The notes: a model not told the origin generated them from the letters alone. A stretch of 54,846 bases of DNA from Mesonia sp. (GCA_012964435.1 DTTX01000020.1:1-54846), one strand, 5' to 3'. Numbered from the stretch's first letter, positions 26,725 to 35,791 are shown. A program made the numbers and translations.

Positions 26725-27888
26725 GTGAAGCATCTTTGCCATTTAATTTTATATAAATGGAGCTCAAAAGTTAAACAACGTATTGCCTTAAGTACATGTT
26801 TTTTTCTATCAGGATTTTGTTTCTCTTCTTGGGCGTCTCGTATTCCAACGATTAAAACTGCATTTAATTTTAGTGAAGCAGAATTAGGGAATTTACTCTT
26901 AGTAATGCCTATTGCTTCCTTAATTGGGTTACCTATTTCGGGTTGGATGGTTTCTAAATTCAGCAGTAGAAATCCGTTAGTTTTGTCGATGGTCTTTTTT
27001 GGTATTTCTTTATTTGTTATTGGTTTTACATCTAACCTAATAGCTCTTATAATTGCAGTTGCCGTATTTTCATTTTGCATGCGTATTATCAATATTTTTA
27101 TGAATACGCAAACCATCACACTTCAGAAAAAATTCAAAAGAAAAATTATAGGATCATTTCACGGGATTTGGAGCGCCGGTGGACTTACCGGTGTTGCGCT
27201 CTGCACCTTGGTTTTGAAATTCAATATTTCAATGGTAACCCATATGGTTATCGTTTCTTTATTCACATCGATTTTTGCAATAATATCCTATTTCTATTTA
27301 CTAAAAAATGACCGCAGTACATCGGGTAACAAAATAAAATTTGGCAAACCCGACCCTTTCATCTTTTACTTAGGAATTTTAATTTTCTTCGCTTCGGTTT
27401 GTGAAGGTGGGATGTTTGATTGGAGTAGCGTTTATTTTAAAGATGTGGTGGGTGAAGATATTTTCACCTTAGGATATTTTACCTTTATGATATTTATGGC
27501 CCTTTCTCGATTTTCTTCAGACTTGGTTATTGAAAAAATAGGGATGCAAAAATCATATTTTCTAAGTGCAATTTTAATTGTTTTAGGGATTGCTACCGTT
27601 ATACTACTCCCTTACTTTTGGCCTGCTTTAGTTGGTTTTAGCTTAATAGGTTTGGGTACTGCCGCCGTAATCCCGATGATCTTTATTTCTGCAGGAGATT
27701 CTAAAAAATATTCTGCAGGAATGGCAATTTCAATTATTTCTACTTACGGAATTTTAGGGCGTTTATTAGGTCCGCCGCTTGTAGGGTATTTAGCAGAACT
27801 TTTTAGTTTAAAACTAGCCTTCTTATTATTTCTTTTTTGCGGAATAATGCTCATACCGTTTTCTAAAAAATTATTTAAACTTTATTAG
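26725..27888 (+). CDS. MFS transporter (YbjJ-like)
   Basis: A 387-aa membrane protein with about 12 helices. The first helix pair, FFLSGFCFSSWASRIPTIKTAF, carries the WASRIP motif of the YbjJ branch of MFS transporters, and GLPISGWMVSKFSSR is the loop 2-3 signature. The substrate is unknown. The only usable start near the first helix is GTG 26725; no in-frame ATG lies upstream after the acs terminator. The stop is 12 bases before the GNAT gene, so the two are probably co-transcribed. Confidence 0.85.
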   Translation: MKHLCHLILYKWSSKVKQRIALSTCFFLSGFCFSSWASRIPTIKTAFNFSEAELGNLLLVMPIASLIGLPISGWMVSKFSSRNPLVLSMVFFGISLFVIGFTSNLIALIIAVAVFSFCMRIINIFMNTQTITLQKKFKRKIIGSFHGIWSAGGLTGVALCTLVLKFNISMVTHMVIVSLFTSIFAIISYFYLLKNDRSTSGNKIKFGKPDPFIFYLGILIFFASVCEGGMFDWSSVYFKDVVGEDIFTLGYFTFMIFMALSRFSSDLVIEKIGMQKSYFLSAILIVLGIATVILLPYFWPALVGFSLIGLGTAAVIPMIFISAGDSKKYSAGMAISIISTYGILGRLLGPPLVGYLAELFSLKLAFLLFLFCGIMLIPFSKKLFKLY

Positions 27889-27900
27889 ACAGATCACAAG

Positions 27901-28386
27901 ATGGTTAGAAAAGCTACCGAAAAAGACCTACCGGAAATTTTAGAAATTTTCAATTATCATATTGAACATACTACAGTAATATATCACTACCAAAAAAGGA
28001 CTTCTGCGCAAATGATGTCGTGGCTAAAAGAGAAAAAACAACTCAATTTCCCCGTTTTAGTGACAGAAGAAAATGGTAAAGTTACCGGCTTCGGAACTTT
28101 TGGGCAGTTTAGACCACACGAAGCTTATCAGTTTTGTGTAGAACATTCGGTTTACGTGTCACCAGATCATCAAGGAAAAGGCTTTGGAAAACAACTCATT
28201 TTAGACCTTATCGATATCGCGAAAAAAGAAAATTACCACAATATGGTTGCCGGGATCGATGCTGAAAATAAATTCAGTATCGAATTTCATCAAAAGCTAG
28301 GCTTTCAAGAAGTAGGATACCTAAAAGAAGTAGGCTTTAAATTTAATCGCTGGTTAGATTTGGTTTTTCTACAGTTAGATTTGTAA
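27901..28386 (+). CDS. GNAT acetyltransferase (phosphinothricin acetyltransferase-like)
   Basis: A 161-aa N-acetyltransferase. The start VRKATEKDLPEILEIFNYHI and the cofactor-binding motif VSPDHQGKGFGKQLILDLI belong to the PAT/MnaT (YncA) branch, which acetylates phosphinothricin, methionine sulfone or similar amino-acid analogues. The segment HQKLGFQEVGYLKEVGFKFNRWLD is also typical of that branch. It follows the MFS gene closely, so export plus acetylation of a toxic amino-acid analogue is a possible joint role; this is inference. Confidence 0.88.
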   Translation: MVRKATEKDLPEILEIFNYHIEHTTVIYHYQKRTSAQMMSWLKEKKQLNFPVLVTEENGKVTGFGTFGQFRPHEAYQFCVEHSVYVSPDHQGKGFGKQLILDLIDIAKKENYHNMVAGIDAENKFSIEFHQKLGFQEVGYLKEVGFKFNRWLDLVFLQLDL

Positions 28387-28440
28387 AATTAATGTTAATT
28401 ACTATATTCGTAACCGTTAATTAACTAATCTAATTTTATT

Positions 28441-28734
28441 ATGAAAAGAGCAACTAAATTTTTTGCTGTTGCAGTTTGTGCATCAATGCTATTAACATCT
28501 TGTTATTCTTACACATCTACAGTAGGTAAAGGAGCGCAAGGGAATGAAAAAGTAACAAAATGGAATCACTATGTTATTGGTGGTTTGGTTCCTGTTGGTG
28601 TTTCTGATAGTAAAGAAATGGCTGGAGGAGCAGAAAATTACACCATTCATACAAGACATACTTTTATAAATGGTTTAATTTCTAGTATTACTTTCGGGAT
28701 TTATAATCCTACCACTACAACCGTTACTAAATAA
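28441..28734 (+). CDS. Bor/Iss-like lipoprotein
   Basis: A 97-aa protein with a lipoprotein signal; the lipobox is LLTSC with Cys21. The mature part contains GGAENYTIHTRHTFINGLISSITFGIYNP, which follows the pattern of the Bor lipoprotein of phage lambda and its E. coli relative Iss (GGAEN, then a TFVNGLLGFITLGIYTP-like stretch). Bor and Iss are linked to serum resistance in E. coli, but chromosomal relatives in other phyla have no known role. It has its own upstream spacer and a strong terminator behind it. No phage genes lie nearby. Confidence 0.85.
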   Translation: MKRATKFFAVAVCASMLLTSCYSYTSTVGKGAQGNEKVTKWNHYVIGGLVPVGVSDSKEMAGGAENYTIHTRHTFINGLISSITFGIYNPTTTTVTK

Positions 28735-28746
28735 TTTCACAAAACA

Positions 28747-28778
28747 AAGAGAGTGAACCAATTCACTCTCTTATTTTT
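28747..28778 (+). terminator. Terminator after the Bor-like gene
   Basis: AAGAGAGTGAA (28747-28757) pairs perfectly with TTCACTCTCTT (28762-28772) around CCAA, followed by ATTTTTAT. The next small gene starts 5 bases beyond. Confidence 0.85.
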
Positions 28779-28782
28779 ATTC

Positions 28783-28965
28783 ATGAAAAAACTTCTATTC
28801 TTTCTAAGTACTGCTATTTTACTTTACCTATTATACATCGTTATCAATTTATTGATTATTGGAGAACTAAATTCATACGGAAAAGGCTATTTTACAGGTA
28901 ATATAATTCTATTAATGGTTTTCGGTTTCTTAAGCTATTGGTTAGGAAAAAAGATTTTTAATTAA
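28783..28965 (+). CDS. Small two-helix membrane protein, unknown function
   Basis: A 60-aa protein with two hydrophobic helices (LLFFLSTAILLYLLYIVINLLI and IILLMVFGFLSYWLG) joined by a short polar loop and ending in KKIFN. ATG 28783 is the likely start; an upstream in-frame start at 28753 lies inside the terminator hairpin. I do not recognise the family. Because a terminator precedes it directly, it may be expressed by readthrough only. Confidence 0.6.
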   Translation: MKKLLFFLSTAILLYLLYIVINLLIIGELNSYGKGYFTGNIILLMVFGFLSYWLGKKIFN

Positions 28966-29000
28966 ATTTATTCTATAGCTTTATTGAGCAAAATAAAGAT

Positions 29001-30551
29001 CTAAACAAAGCGTTTTTGTTCCCTAAACTTTTCTTTCACGATCTCGGCAACCGGACGATTTTCATAATTGCTCTCCAGCCAAGAAATAATATCTAAATAC
29101 AAGAAAGCTCTACGCTCAAAAGGATGTTCTTCGTAAACTTTTAATCGATCACGTAATTTTTTGAATTCTGCTTTTATGTCTGAAGGATAAACTTTTGGGA
29201 GATCGCGCAAAAACTTGATCATTTCCTTCTGTACTTCGTGCAGGTCGTTCATCTTAATTAGAAAACGATAAGTCGATCGAATCAATCGGTCTAAGTGATA
29301 ATCGAGTCCGGCTTCATAATGCGCTACTAAATTTAAAATACGGCTAAAACACATGAGATCTTCCCGCATTTCTAAAGATTTATTCTGAATGATTTTCTGC
29401 AGGTATTCAATACACTTTTTATAATTACCATCTCCAAAATAAAGCGAAGCAATTTTATAGTACAAGACCATTAAATGATGCTCATCTAAGGTGTGTTGAT
29501 AGACTTTAATTCCGTTAACAATCTCATCGACAAGCGCATCACCATCGGCAAACTCGCCTTTCATAAACCTTAAATTCAGTTTATTAAAATACAAATACAT
29601 AAAAGACAAGGCAGAAATATTCTCATCTTTAGGAATGCGCTTATCCTCAATATTCTCTTCAAATTTGATAAGTACCTGCTCAAATAGATCGACACTATTC
29701 AGGTAAAAAAGTGATTCTAACAAATAATGGTTTCCCTTTAAATAAAAGACCGGATGCACGTGTATCAAAGCGGAATTCTGCTGAAATAAATCTACCCATT
29801 TCGAAGCATAGCGATAACAAGACAAAAAATCTTGCGTGATAAAATTATACCATAAATACGCCTGATACAACCACAATTTCTCTCGAAAACTAAGCTGACC
29901 ATAATCGTAATCGGGTAAGTTCTCTTCAAAAAAGTTGGTGATTTGCTTTGCCTCTTCCTCTGTTCGCGCATAACCCATTTTCAAGAAAATATTATACAGC
30001 TGAAGCGATAAGTTAGAAAGCTTTCCCGCAATTACATTCAAAAAAGAAAGCTCTTCTGTTTGGCTTACCAACTGATCGGCTCGGTTTTCAGAACTTCGGG
30101 TAATGTATTGCGATTCGATAATTTTCTCGAGATCCAAGACTTCAAAAGCGATGGTTTTCTCTTCGTATTCAATAGCGGTGGTTTTAGTTTTATCTAACAG
30201 TTTCAACGCCTGCTTGTACAAACCTTTGCGATATAAAATATAAGCAAAATCGTATTGTTCCCGCAACTGTAGCGGAATGCTTTGCTGTGAAGTATGCAAT
30301 CTTAAACTCGTTAAAATTTGCTTGTACAAATGTGCTTTCACATTCGAAAGCTGCTGTTTGGTAATGCTTGTTTTCGAAAGAATTTCAGCTTCTTCATAAT
30401 ATTTCTGTTTCGATAATAATTTAAAAAGATGTTCAAATTTACGTTCAGACTTCCCTCCTAATCTTCCTGCATATAACGAAAATTGACGCTTTTCTGAAGC
30501 AGAAAGCGATTGCACCAAAGAAAATAAAGGATCAGAAAATTCTTTTAACAT
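29001..30551 (-). CDS. Large helical-repeat protein, unknown function
   Basis: A 516-aa cytoplasmic-looking protein without signal peptide or membrane helix. It is almost all helix with tetratricopeptide-like units, for example YILYRKGLYKQALKLLDKTK and LYFGDGNYKKCIEYLQKII. The first 100 residues (FSLVQSLSASEKRQFSLYAGRLGG) resemble a conserved head found, as far as I recall, in flavobacterial proteins of unknown role. No catalytic motif is visible. It is transcribed divergently from leuA with a 149-base spacer. I can only suggest a protein-protein scaffold. Confidence 0.75.
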   Translation of the reverse strand: MLKEFSDPLFSLVQSLSASEKRQFSLYAGRLGGKSERKFEHLFKLLSKQKYYEEAEILSKTSITKQQLSNVKAHLYKQILTSLRLHTSQQSIPLQLREQYDFAYILYRKGLYKQALKLLDKTKTTAIEYEEKTIAFEVLDLEKIIESQYITRSSENRADQLVSQTEELSFLNVIAGKLSNLSLQLYNIFLKMGYARTEEEAKQITNFFEENLPDYDYGQLSFREKLWLYQAYLWYNFITQDFLSCYRYASKWVDLFQQNSALIHVHPVFYLKGNHYLLESLFYLNSVDLFEQVLIKFEENIEDKRIPKDENISALSFMYLYFNKLNLRFMKGEFADGDALVDEIVNGIKVYQHTLDEHHLMVLYYKIASLYFGDGNYKKCIEYLQKIIQNKSLEMREDLMCFSRILNLVAHYEAGLDYHLDRLIRSTYRFLIKMNDLHEVQKEMIKFLRDLPKVYPSDIKAEFKKLRDRLKVYEEHPFERRAFLYLDIISWLESNYENRPVAEIVKEKFREQKRFV

Positions 30552-30640
30552 CGTAATTACCTAAAACACAAAGCTCTGAAAAACAACAGATTAAACACTA
30601 AAAACAAACTTTAGCGATCGTAAGCATTTTTAAAAGTCGG

Positions 30641-30671
30641 TTTCTAGACCTCTATAAGCTACTTACTTTTA
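30641..30671 (+). promoter_or_regulatory. Candidate leuA promoter
   Basis: TTT (30641-30643) and, 20 bases later, TACTTTTA (30664-30671), the same -7 octamer seen before the ilv and polysaccharide operons. Transcription would start near 30678, giving a leader of about 23 bases, too short for an attenuator like that of ilv. Confidence 0.45.
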
Positions 30672-30700
30672 AGCTAAAGATAAACTAAAAACTAGCGTTT

Positions 30701-31873
30701 ATGAGTATAGAAAAGGTAGAAATTTTTGATACCACTTTGAGAGATGGAGAGCAAGTGCCCGGTTGTAAATTAAACACCGAACAAAAATTAAAAATCGCCA
30801 AACGTTTAGATGAATTGGGAGTAGATGTGATCGAAGCCGGTTTCCCGGTATCAAGTCCGCAAGACTTTCAGTCAGTTTCAGAAATTTCTAAACTCGTAAA
30901 AAATGCCACGGTTTGCGGTTTAACACGCGCCGTTAAAAACGATATTGAAGTGGCCGCGCAAGCTTTAAAATACGCTAAAAAACCAAGAATTCATACCGGT
31001 ATCGGCACTTCTGCATCACATATTAAGTATAAATTTAAAGCCACACCTCAAGAAATTATTGAGCGTGCCGGCGAGGCGGTTGCTTATGCTAAAACTTTTG
31101 TAGATGATGTCGAATTTTACGCCGAAGATGCCGGCAGAACCGACAACGAATTTTTAGCCATCGTCTGTACCGAAGCCGTAAAAGCCGGTGCTACTGTCTT
31201 AAATATTCCAGACACCACCGGTTATTGCCTACCGGAAGAATATGGTAAAAAAATTAAATACCTAAAAGAACATGTTTCAGGCATCGAAAATGTAATTATT
31301 TCTTGCCATTGCCATAACGATCTAGGGATGGCGACTGCCAATTCTGTTGCCGGAATGACCAACGGCGCTCGACAAATCGAATGTACCATTAACGGTATTG
31401 GAGAACGCGCCGGAAATACAGCGCTAGAAGAAATTGTCATGATTTTACGCCAACATCCTGCATTAAACTTAGACACCAATATTAACACGCAGCTATTGTT
31501 CGACACCAGTAAAATGGTCTCTCGCGAGATGGGAATGTTCGTGCAACCCAACAAAGCCATCGTTGGTGCCAATGCTTTTGCGCATAGTTCCGGTATTCAT
31601 CAAGACGGCGTAATTAAAAACCGAGAAACTTACGAAATTATAAATCCTGCCGATGTAGGCGTTACCGAATCTGCGATAATTCTAACCGCCAGAAGTGGTC
31701 GCGCAGCCTTGGCGCATAAAGCCAAAAAAATTGGTTACAACCTTACCAAATTAGAGCTCGATGTCGTGTATCAAGAATTTCTTCATTTTGCCGATGCACG
31801 CAAAGAAGTGCTTGACAATGATATTCACGAGATCATGCAAATCTATCAAAGTAAACATCGAGTAAGCGCATAA
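30701..31873 (+). CDS. leuA: 2-isopropylmalate synthase, short form without regulatory domain
   Basis: A 390-aa enzyme that condenses acetyl-CoA with 2-ketoisovalerate, the first step of leucine synthesis. The TIM barrel shows [15 protein letters not shown] at the start, the metal site [14 protein letters not shown] and [14 protein letters not shown]; the C-terminal part [18 protein letters not shown] is also conserved. Classic LeuA proteins run to 500 aa or more because of a C-terminal leucine-binding domain; that is absent here. Homocitrate or citramalate synthase would be alternatives, but leuC, leuD and leuB follow directly. Confidence 0.93.
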   Translation: MSIEKVEIFDTTLRDGEQVPGCKLNTEQKLKIAKRLDELGVDVIEAGFPVSSPQDFQSVSEISKLVKNATVCGLTRAVKNDIEVAAQALKYAKKPRIHTGIGTSASHIKYKFKATPQEIIERAGEAVAYAKTFVDDVEFYAEDAGRTDNEFLAIVCTEAVKAGATVLNIPDTTGYCLPEEYGKKIKYLKEHVSGIENVIISCHCHNDLGMATANSVAGMTNGARQIECTINGIGERAGNTALEEIVMILRQHPALNLDTNINTQLLFDTSKMVSREMGMFVQPNKAIVGANAFAHSSGIHQDGVIKNRETYEIINPADVGVTESAIILTARSGRAALAHKAKKIGYNLTKLELDVVYQEFLHFADARKEVLDNDIHEIMQIYQSKHRVSA

Positions 31874-31876
31874 TTT

Positions 31877-31975
31877 GGGCGCAACCCTAACGGGTCGGGC
31901 TATTCGCTATATCTTTTTCATCTTCCTGCGTAGGCAGGAATCTAAAAAAGGATGCCGCTTCTATCCCTTGCGCAA
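31877..31975 (-). repeat. Framed repeat, copy A (reverse orientation)
   Basis: 99 bases between leuA and leuC. In the minus orientation it begins TTGCGCAAGGGATAGAAG and ends CCCGACCCGTTAGGG plus TTGCGCCC. Its core contains the perfect-arm palindrome TTCCTGCGTAGGCAGGAA (31923-31940). It matches copy C at 43537 almost completely. Confidence 0.85.
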
Positions 31976-31992
31976 TTAGAAGATCAACAAAA

Positions 31993-33375
31993 ATGAAAAA
32001 AACACTTTTTGATAAAATCTGGGATGCACACGTGGTCGAATCGATTCCCAACGGTCCCGATATTTTATACATCGATAAACATTTAATCCATGAAGTTACG
32101 AGTCCGCAAGCTTTTCAAGAGCTTAAAGACCGTAACATTCCGGTATTTCGACCTGACAAAACGGTGGCTACCGCAGATCATAATACACCCACTGAAAATC
32201 AGCATTTGCCGGTAAAAGATCTATTATCTCGCAAACAATTAAAAGAGCTTACCCAAAACTGCGAAGAAAATAACATTACACTTTACGGTTTAGGTCATCC
32301 TTACAATGGTATTGTTCACGTGATGGCGCCCGAATTAGGCATTACTCAACCGGGAATGACGATGGTTTGTGGTGATAGTCATACCTCAACGCATGGCGCT
32401 TTTGGCACCATCGCTTTTGGAATCGGCACAAGCCAAGTTGCTCAAGTTTTTGCCAGCCAATCGGTGTTGGTGCAAAAGCCTAAAAAATTACGGGTAAACG
32501 TAAACGGAAAATTAAAAAATGGCGTTACTCCTAAGGACGTCATTTTATATATTATTAGTGAACTCGGCACCAATTCCGGCACCGGATATTTTTGTGAATA
32601 TGCCGGAAATGTCTTTGAAGAGATGTCGATGGAAGGTCGAATGACCGTCTGCAACATGAGCATCGAAATGGGTGCGCGTGGCGGACTCATAGCTCCAGAT
32701 CAAACCACTTACGATTATGTGGAAGGTCGAGAGTTTGCTCCGAAAGGAGAAGCTTTTGAAAAGCTAAAAACCTATTGGGAAAGTTTAAAAACCGATGAAG
32801 GCGCTACATTTGACCAAGAATATTCTTTTGATGCTGAAGCCATCGAACCGATGGTCACTTACGGCACCAATCCCGGAATGGGCATTAAAATTTCACAGGC
32901 CATTCCCGAAAACGAAAGTAAAAGTTCCGGGAAAGCTTTAGCATATATGGGCTTTACTGCCGGAGAATCGCTCATCGACAAACCAATCAATTACATTTTT
33001 ATTGGGAGTTGTACCAATTCTAGAATTGAAGATTTTAGAATTGCTGCCAATTATATTAAAGGCAAGCAAAAGGCCAAAAATGTGAACGCATTGATCGTTC
33101 CGGGTTCACGGCAAGTAGCTGCGCAAATTGAAGCCGAAGGTTTACATACTATTTTTGAAGAAGCCGGGTTTCAGCTTCGGCAACCGGGTTGTTCCGCTTG
33201 TTTAGCGATGAATGACGATAAAATACCTGCCGGAGAGTACTGCGTTTCTACCAGTAATCGAAATTTTGAAGGAAGACAAGGTCAAGGTTCTCGTACGATT
33301 TTAGCAAGTCCGTTAACGGCTGCTGCTACTGCGATTGCCGGAAAAATTGTTGATTACACTCAAAACTTAAACTAA
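31993..33375 (+). CDS. leuC: 3-isopropylmalate dehydratase, large subunit
   Basis: A 460-aa aconitase-family protein. It isomerises 2- to 3-isopropylmalate together with LeuD. The iron-sulfur ligands are the cysteines of [13 protein letters not shown] and [12 protein letters not shown]. The N-terminal active-site stretch [15 protein letters not shown] and the start [13 protein letters not shown] are standard LeuC. Its stop shares one base with the leuD start (TAATG), so the two subunits are translationally coupled. It begins 17 bases after repeat copy A. Confidence 0.97.
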   Translation: MKKTLFDKIWDAHVVESIPNGPDILYIDKHLIHEVTSPQAFQELKDRNIPVFRPDKTVATADHNTPTENQHLPVKDLLSRKQLKELTQNCEENNITLYGLGHPYNGIVHVMAPELGITQPGMTMVCGDSHTSTHGAFGTIAFGIGTSQVAQVFASQSVLVQKPKKLRVNVNGKLKNGVTPKDVILYIISELGTNSGTGYFCEYAGNVFEEMSMEGRMTVCNMSIEMGARGGLIAPDQTTYDYVEGREFAPKGEAFEKLKTYWESLKTDEGATFDQEYSFDAEAIEPMVTYGTNPGMGIKISQAIPENESKSSGKALAYMGFTAGESLIDKPINYIFIGSCTNSRIEDFRIAANYIKGKQKAKNVNALIVPGSRQVAAQIEAEGLHTIFEEAGFQLRQPGCSACLAMNDDKIPAGEYCVSTSNRNFEGRQGQGSRTILASPLTAAATAIAGKIVDYTQNLN

Positions 33376-33971
33376 TGGAAAAATTTATCACACTTACCGA
33401 TACCGCTGTTCCTTTAGAGATTGAAAATATTGATACCGACCAGATCATACCGGCGCGATTTTTAAAAGCGACCGATAAAGCCGGGTTTGGAGAGAATTTA
33501 TTTAAAGATTGGCGTTTTGATCATGAAGGAAATGAAAAAGAAGATTTTCCGCTCAATCAAGAAAGATATCACGGACAATTATTAGTGGCCGGAGACAATT
33601 TTGGTTGTGGTTCTAGTCGAGAACACGCTGCCTGGGCAATTAAAGCTTACGGTTTTAAAGTTGTCGTCTCCAGTTATTTTGCTGACATTTTTAAAGGAAA
33701 CTCATTGAATAATGGTTTGCTTCCTGTGCAGGTGAGTCCGGAGTTTTTATCGGAACTTTTTAAAGCGATCGAAGAAAACCCACAAACACAAATTAAAGTA
33801 GATTTAGAAAATCAATCGATAAAACTCATCGATAAAAATTTAGAAGAAAAATTTGACATCGATGCTTATAAAAAAATGTGCTTACTTAAAGGTTTTGATG
33901 ATATTGACTTTTTAGTAAGCAAACTTGATCAAATTAAAGCTTTTGAAAAAGCAACAAACCGCATAAACTAA
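33375..33971 (+). CDS. leuD: 3-isopropylmalate dehydratase, small subunit
   Basis: A 198-aa swivel-domain subunit paired with LeuC. Signatures: [36 protein letters not shown] and [16 protein letters not shown]. Length is the normal 190-200 aa. The start overlaps the leuC stop by one base. The next gene, leuB, is separated by a repeat rather than by a terminator, so all four leu genes may still share one transcript. Confidence 0.97.
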   Translation: MEKFITLTDTAVPLEIENIDTDQIIPARFLKATDKAGFGENLFKDWRFDHEGNEKEDFPLNQERYHGQLLVAGDNFGCGSSREHAAWAIKAYGFKVVVSSYFADIFKGNSLNNGLLPVQVSPEFLSELFKAIEENPQTQIKVDLENQSIKLIDKNLEEKFDIDAYKKMCLLKGFDDIDFLVSKLDQIKAFEKATNRIN

Positions 33972-33972
33972 C

Positions 33973-34088
33973 TTGCGCAAGGGATAGAAGTGGCATCCTT
34001 TTTTGCTCCATGAAACACTTCTCGACTCCGCTCGAAGTGACAAGCAAAAAAGATATAACGTATAGCCCGACCCGCTAGGGTTGCGCCC
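33973..34088 (+). repeat. Framed repeat, copy B with different core
   Basis: 116 bases starting one base after the leuD stop. The frame is TTGCGCAAGGGATAGAAG on the left and CCCGACCCGCTAGGG plus TTGCGCCC on the right, as in copy C. The core is not the TTCCTGC palindrome but CACTTCTCGACTCCGCTCG plus AAGTGACA, the reverse of the GTCATTTCGAGCGGAGTCGA unit. Confidence 0.85.
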
Positions 34089-34106
34089 AACCTAAAAAAT
34101 GAAGAT

Positions 34107-35222
34107 ATGAAGTTGAACATCGCAGTATTAGCAGGAGACGGCATAGGGCCGGAAATTACACAACAATCGATCAAGGTTTTAAAAGCCATTGCCGAACGTT
34201 TTGATCACGAGTTTTTGTTTGAAGAAGCCGTGGTAGGTGCATCGGCTATCGACCTCACCGAAAATCCGTTACCCGATGCGACACTCGATTTGTGTAAAAA
34301 ATCTGATGCGGTTTTATTTGGCGCCATTGGTGACCCGAAATACGATAACAATCCCGCTGCAAAAGTACGACCGGAACAAGGTTTACTAAAGTTACGCAAA
34401 GACTTAGGTTTATTTGCTAATATTCGGCCGGTTCGTGCATTTGAACGCTTATTGGAACATTCGCCCTTACGAACCGATCGCATTGAAGGTGCCGATATGG
34501 TGATCTATCGAGAATTGACCGGTGGGATTTATTTTGGCGAAAAAACCTTGAGCGAAGATGAGCGAGAAGCTTCTGATCTTTGCGTATATACTGCGGAAGA
34601 AATTGAACGAATGACGCACCTGGCCTTTGAAGCCGCGCAGAAACGAAGAAACAAAGTAACCTTGGTCGATAAAGCGAATGTGTTAGAGACTTCCCGACTT
34701 TGGCGACGCACGGTAAAAGAAATTGCCAAAGACTACCCAGACGTAGAATTAAACTTTTTATATGTCGATAATGCGGCGATGCAGATGATTATTAACCCGA
34801 AACAATTTGATGTGATTCTTACTGAAAACATGTTTGGTGATATTATTTCTGATGAAGCGAGTGTAATTGGTGGTAGTATTGGCTTGTTAGCTTCGGCTTC
34901 GGTAGGTACAGAACACGCACTTTTTGAACCGATTCACGGTTCTTACCCACAAGCTGCCGGAAAAGGAATTGCGAACCCAATTGCCTCGATCCTTTCGGCG
35001 GCGATGTTATTAGAACATTTTAATTTACTAGAAGAAGCAGCGATCATTCAAGCGGCTGTCGATAAAAGTTTAGAAATGAATATTTGTACCAGCGATATTA
35101 ATAAAGAAAGCTCCTACTCTACGGAGAAAGTAGGAACTTTTATTGAAGGTTTAATTTTAGATAATGAAGACCTAAAAATTAACGGTGATAATCTTAGCTT
35201 GGGTCAAGCAACGATTATCTAA
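34107..35222 (+). CDS. leuB: 3-isopropylmalate dehydrogenase
   Basis: A 371-aa NAD-dependent enzyme that oxidises and decarboxylates 3-isopropylmalate to the leucine keto acid. It starts NIAVLAGDGIGPEI and has RPEQGLLKLRKDLGLFANIRP (substrate arginines), GADMVIYRELTGGIYFG, VDKANVLETSRLWR, and the metal-binding ENMFGDIISDEASV. ATG 34107 gives the usual N terminus; an upstream ATG at 34099 meets a stop after three codons. Last gene of the leu cluster. Confidence 0.97.
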   Translation: MKLNIAVLAGDGIGPEITQQSIKVLKAIAERFDHEFLFEEAVVGASAIDLTENPLPDATLDLCKKSDAVLFGAIGDPKYDNNPAAKVRPEQGLLKLRKDLGLFANIRPVRAFERLLEHSPLRTDRIEGADMVIYRELTGGIYFGEKTLSEDEREASDLCVYTAEEIERMTHLAFEAAQKRRNKVTLVDKANVLETSRLWRRTVKEIAKDYPDVELNFLYVDNAAMQMIINPKQFDVILTENMFGDIISDEASVIGGSIGLLASASVGTEHALFEPIHGSYPQAAGKGIANPIASILSAAMLLEHFNLLEEAAIIQAAVDKSLEMNICTSDINKESSYSTEKVGTFIEGLILDNEDLKINGDNLSLGQATII

Positions 35223-35315
35223 TAGAAAGGCTTTCATATTTAGTGTTTACAATGCTGTTGATTCAAGAAAACTGAATAAATATTTTGGAGAATCGGCTTA
35301 AGAATCAAAACTAAG

Positions 35316-35368
35316 TTCTCGATACAATTTTATTTCGTTTCACTACGTAAAATCACTCGAACTGACAA
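35316..35368. repeat. Degenerate intergenic repeat between leuB and hxlR-type gene
   Basis: TTCTCGATAC at one end and ACTCGAACTGACA at the other have the look of a decayed GTCA-TTCGAG...TCTCGA repeat with an AT-rich centre. No clear terminator hairpin with T run is visible between the two convergent genes (35223-35396). Confidence 0.4.
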
Positions 35369-35396
35369 AATTTTGCACTAATCTATTAAAAAGCTT

Positions 35397-35774
35397 CTAA
35401 CTTGCCTTTTGGTTATATTTTGAACGTGATGCCATAATGCTCGAAAAGTTTTGGTCTGCCCATTTTAAAAGACTAGAAATGTGGGGGACCAAACTTTTAC
35501 CTAAAGGCGTCAATTTATATTCTACGCGTGGCGGAATTTCAGGATATACTTTTCTGCTCACCAATCCGTCAGCTTCTAAATTTCTTAGGGTTACCGTAAG
35601 CATTTTTTGAGAAATATCTCCGATCACTTTATGTAGCTCGTTAAAACGTAGCTTTTCTTCTTCATTTAAAACTAAAATCACCAGCGTCGACCATTTATCT
35701 CCAAAACGGTCTAGTACATTTCTGGCAGGACAAATTTCTGCTTCCGCAAAAATTTTTAAATTTTCTGATCTCAT
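35397..35774 (-). CDS. HxlR-family transcriptional regulator (QorR-like)
   Basis: A 125-aa winged-helix regulator. The HxlR signature is clear: CPARNVLDRFGDKWSTLVILVL, LRFNELHKVIGDISQKMLTVTLRNLEADGLVSRKVYPEIPPRVEYKLTPLG. The cysteine in EICPARN lies where redox-sensing members of the family (QorR, HypR) carry theirs. It is divergent from a quinone oxidoreductase-like gene, the same arrangement as qorR and qorB in E. coli. Two inverted repeats in the shared spacer are candidate binding sites. Confidence 0.92.
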   Translation of the reverse strand: MRSENLKIFAEAEICPARNVLDRFGDKWSTLVILVLNEEEKLRFNELHKVIGDISQKMLTVTLRNLEADGLVSRKVYPEIPPRVEYKLTPLGKSLVPHISSLLKWADQNFSSIMASRSKYNQKAS

Positions 35775-35791
35775 AATTTATTGATTTTCAA

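Noticed and set aside
30552-30700. Leader-peptide attenuator before leuA
   Set aside because: The candidate promoter leaves only about 23 bases of leader, and no Leu-rich short frame or terminator hairpin is present in the spacer.
31887-34189. Short minus-strand open frames over the leuA-leuC and leuD-leuB gaps (31887-32072 and 33968-34189)
   Set aside because: They lie in or across the framed repeats A and B, share repeat-derived peptide pieces and extend into the leu genes. They are by-products of the repeats.
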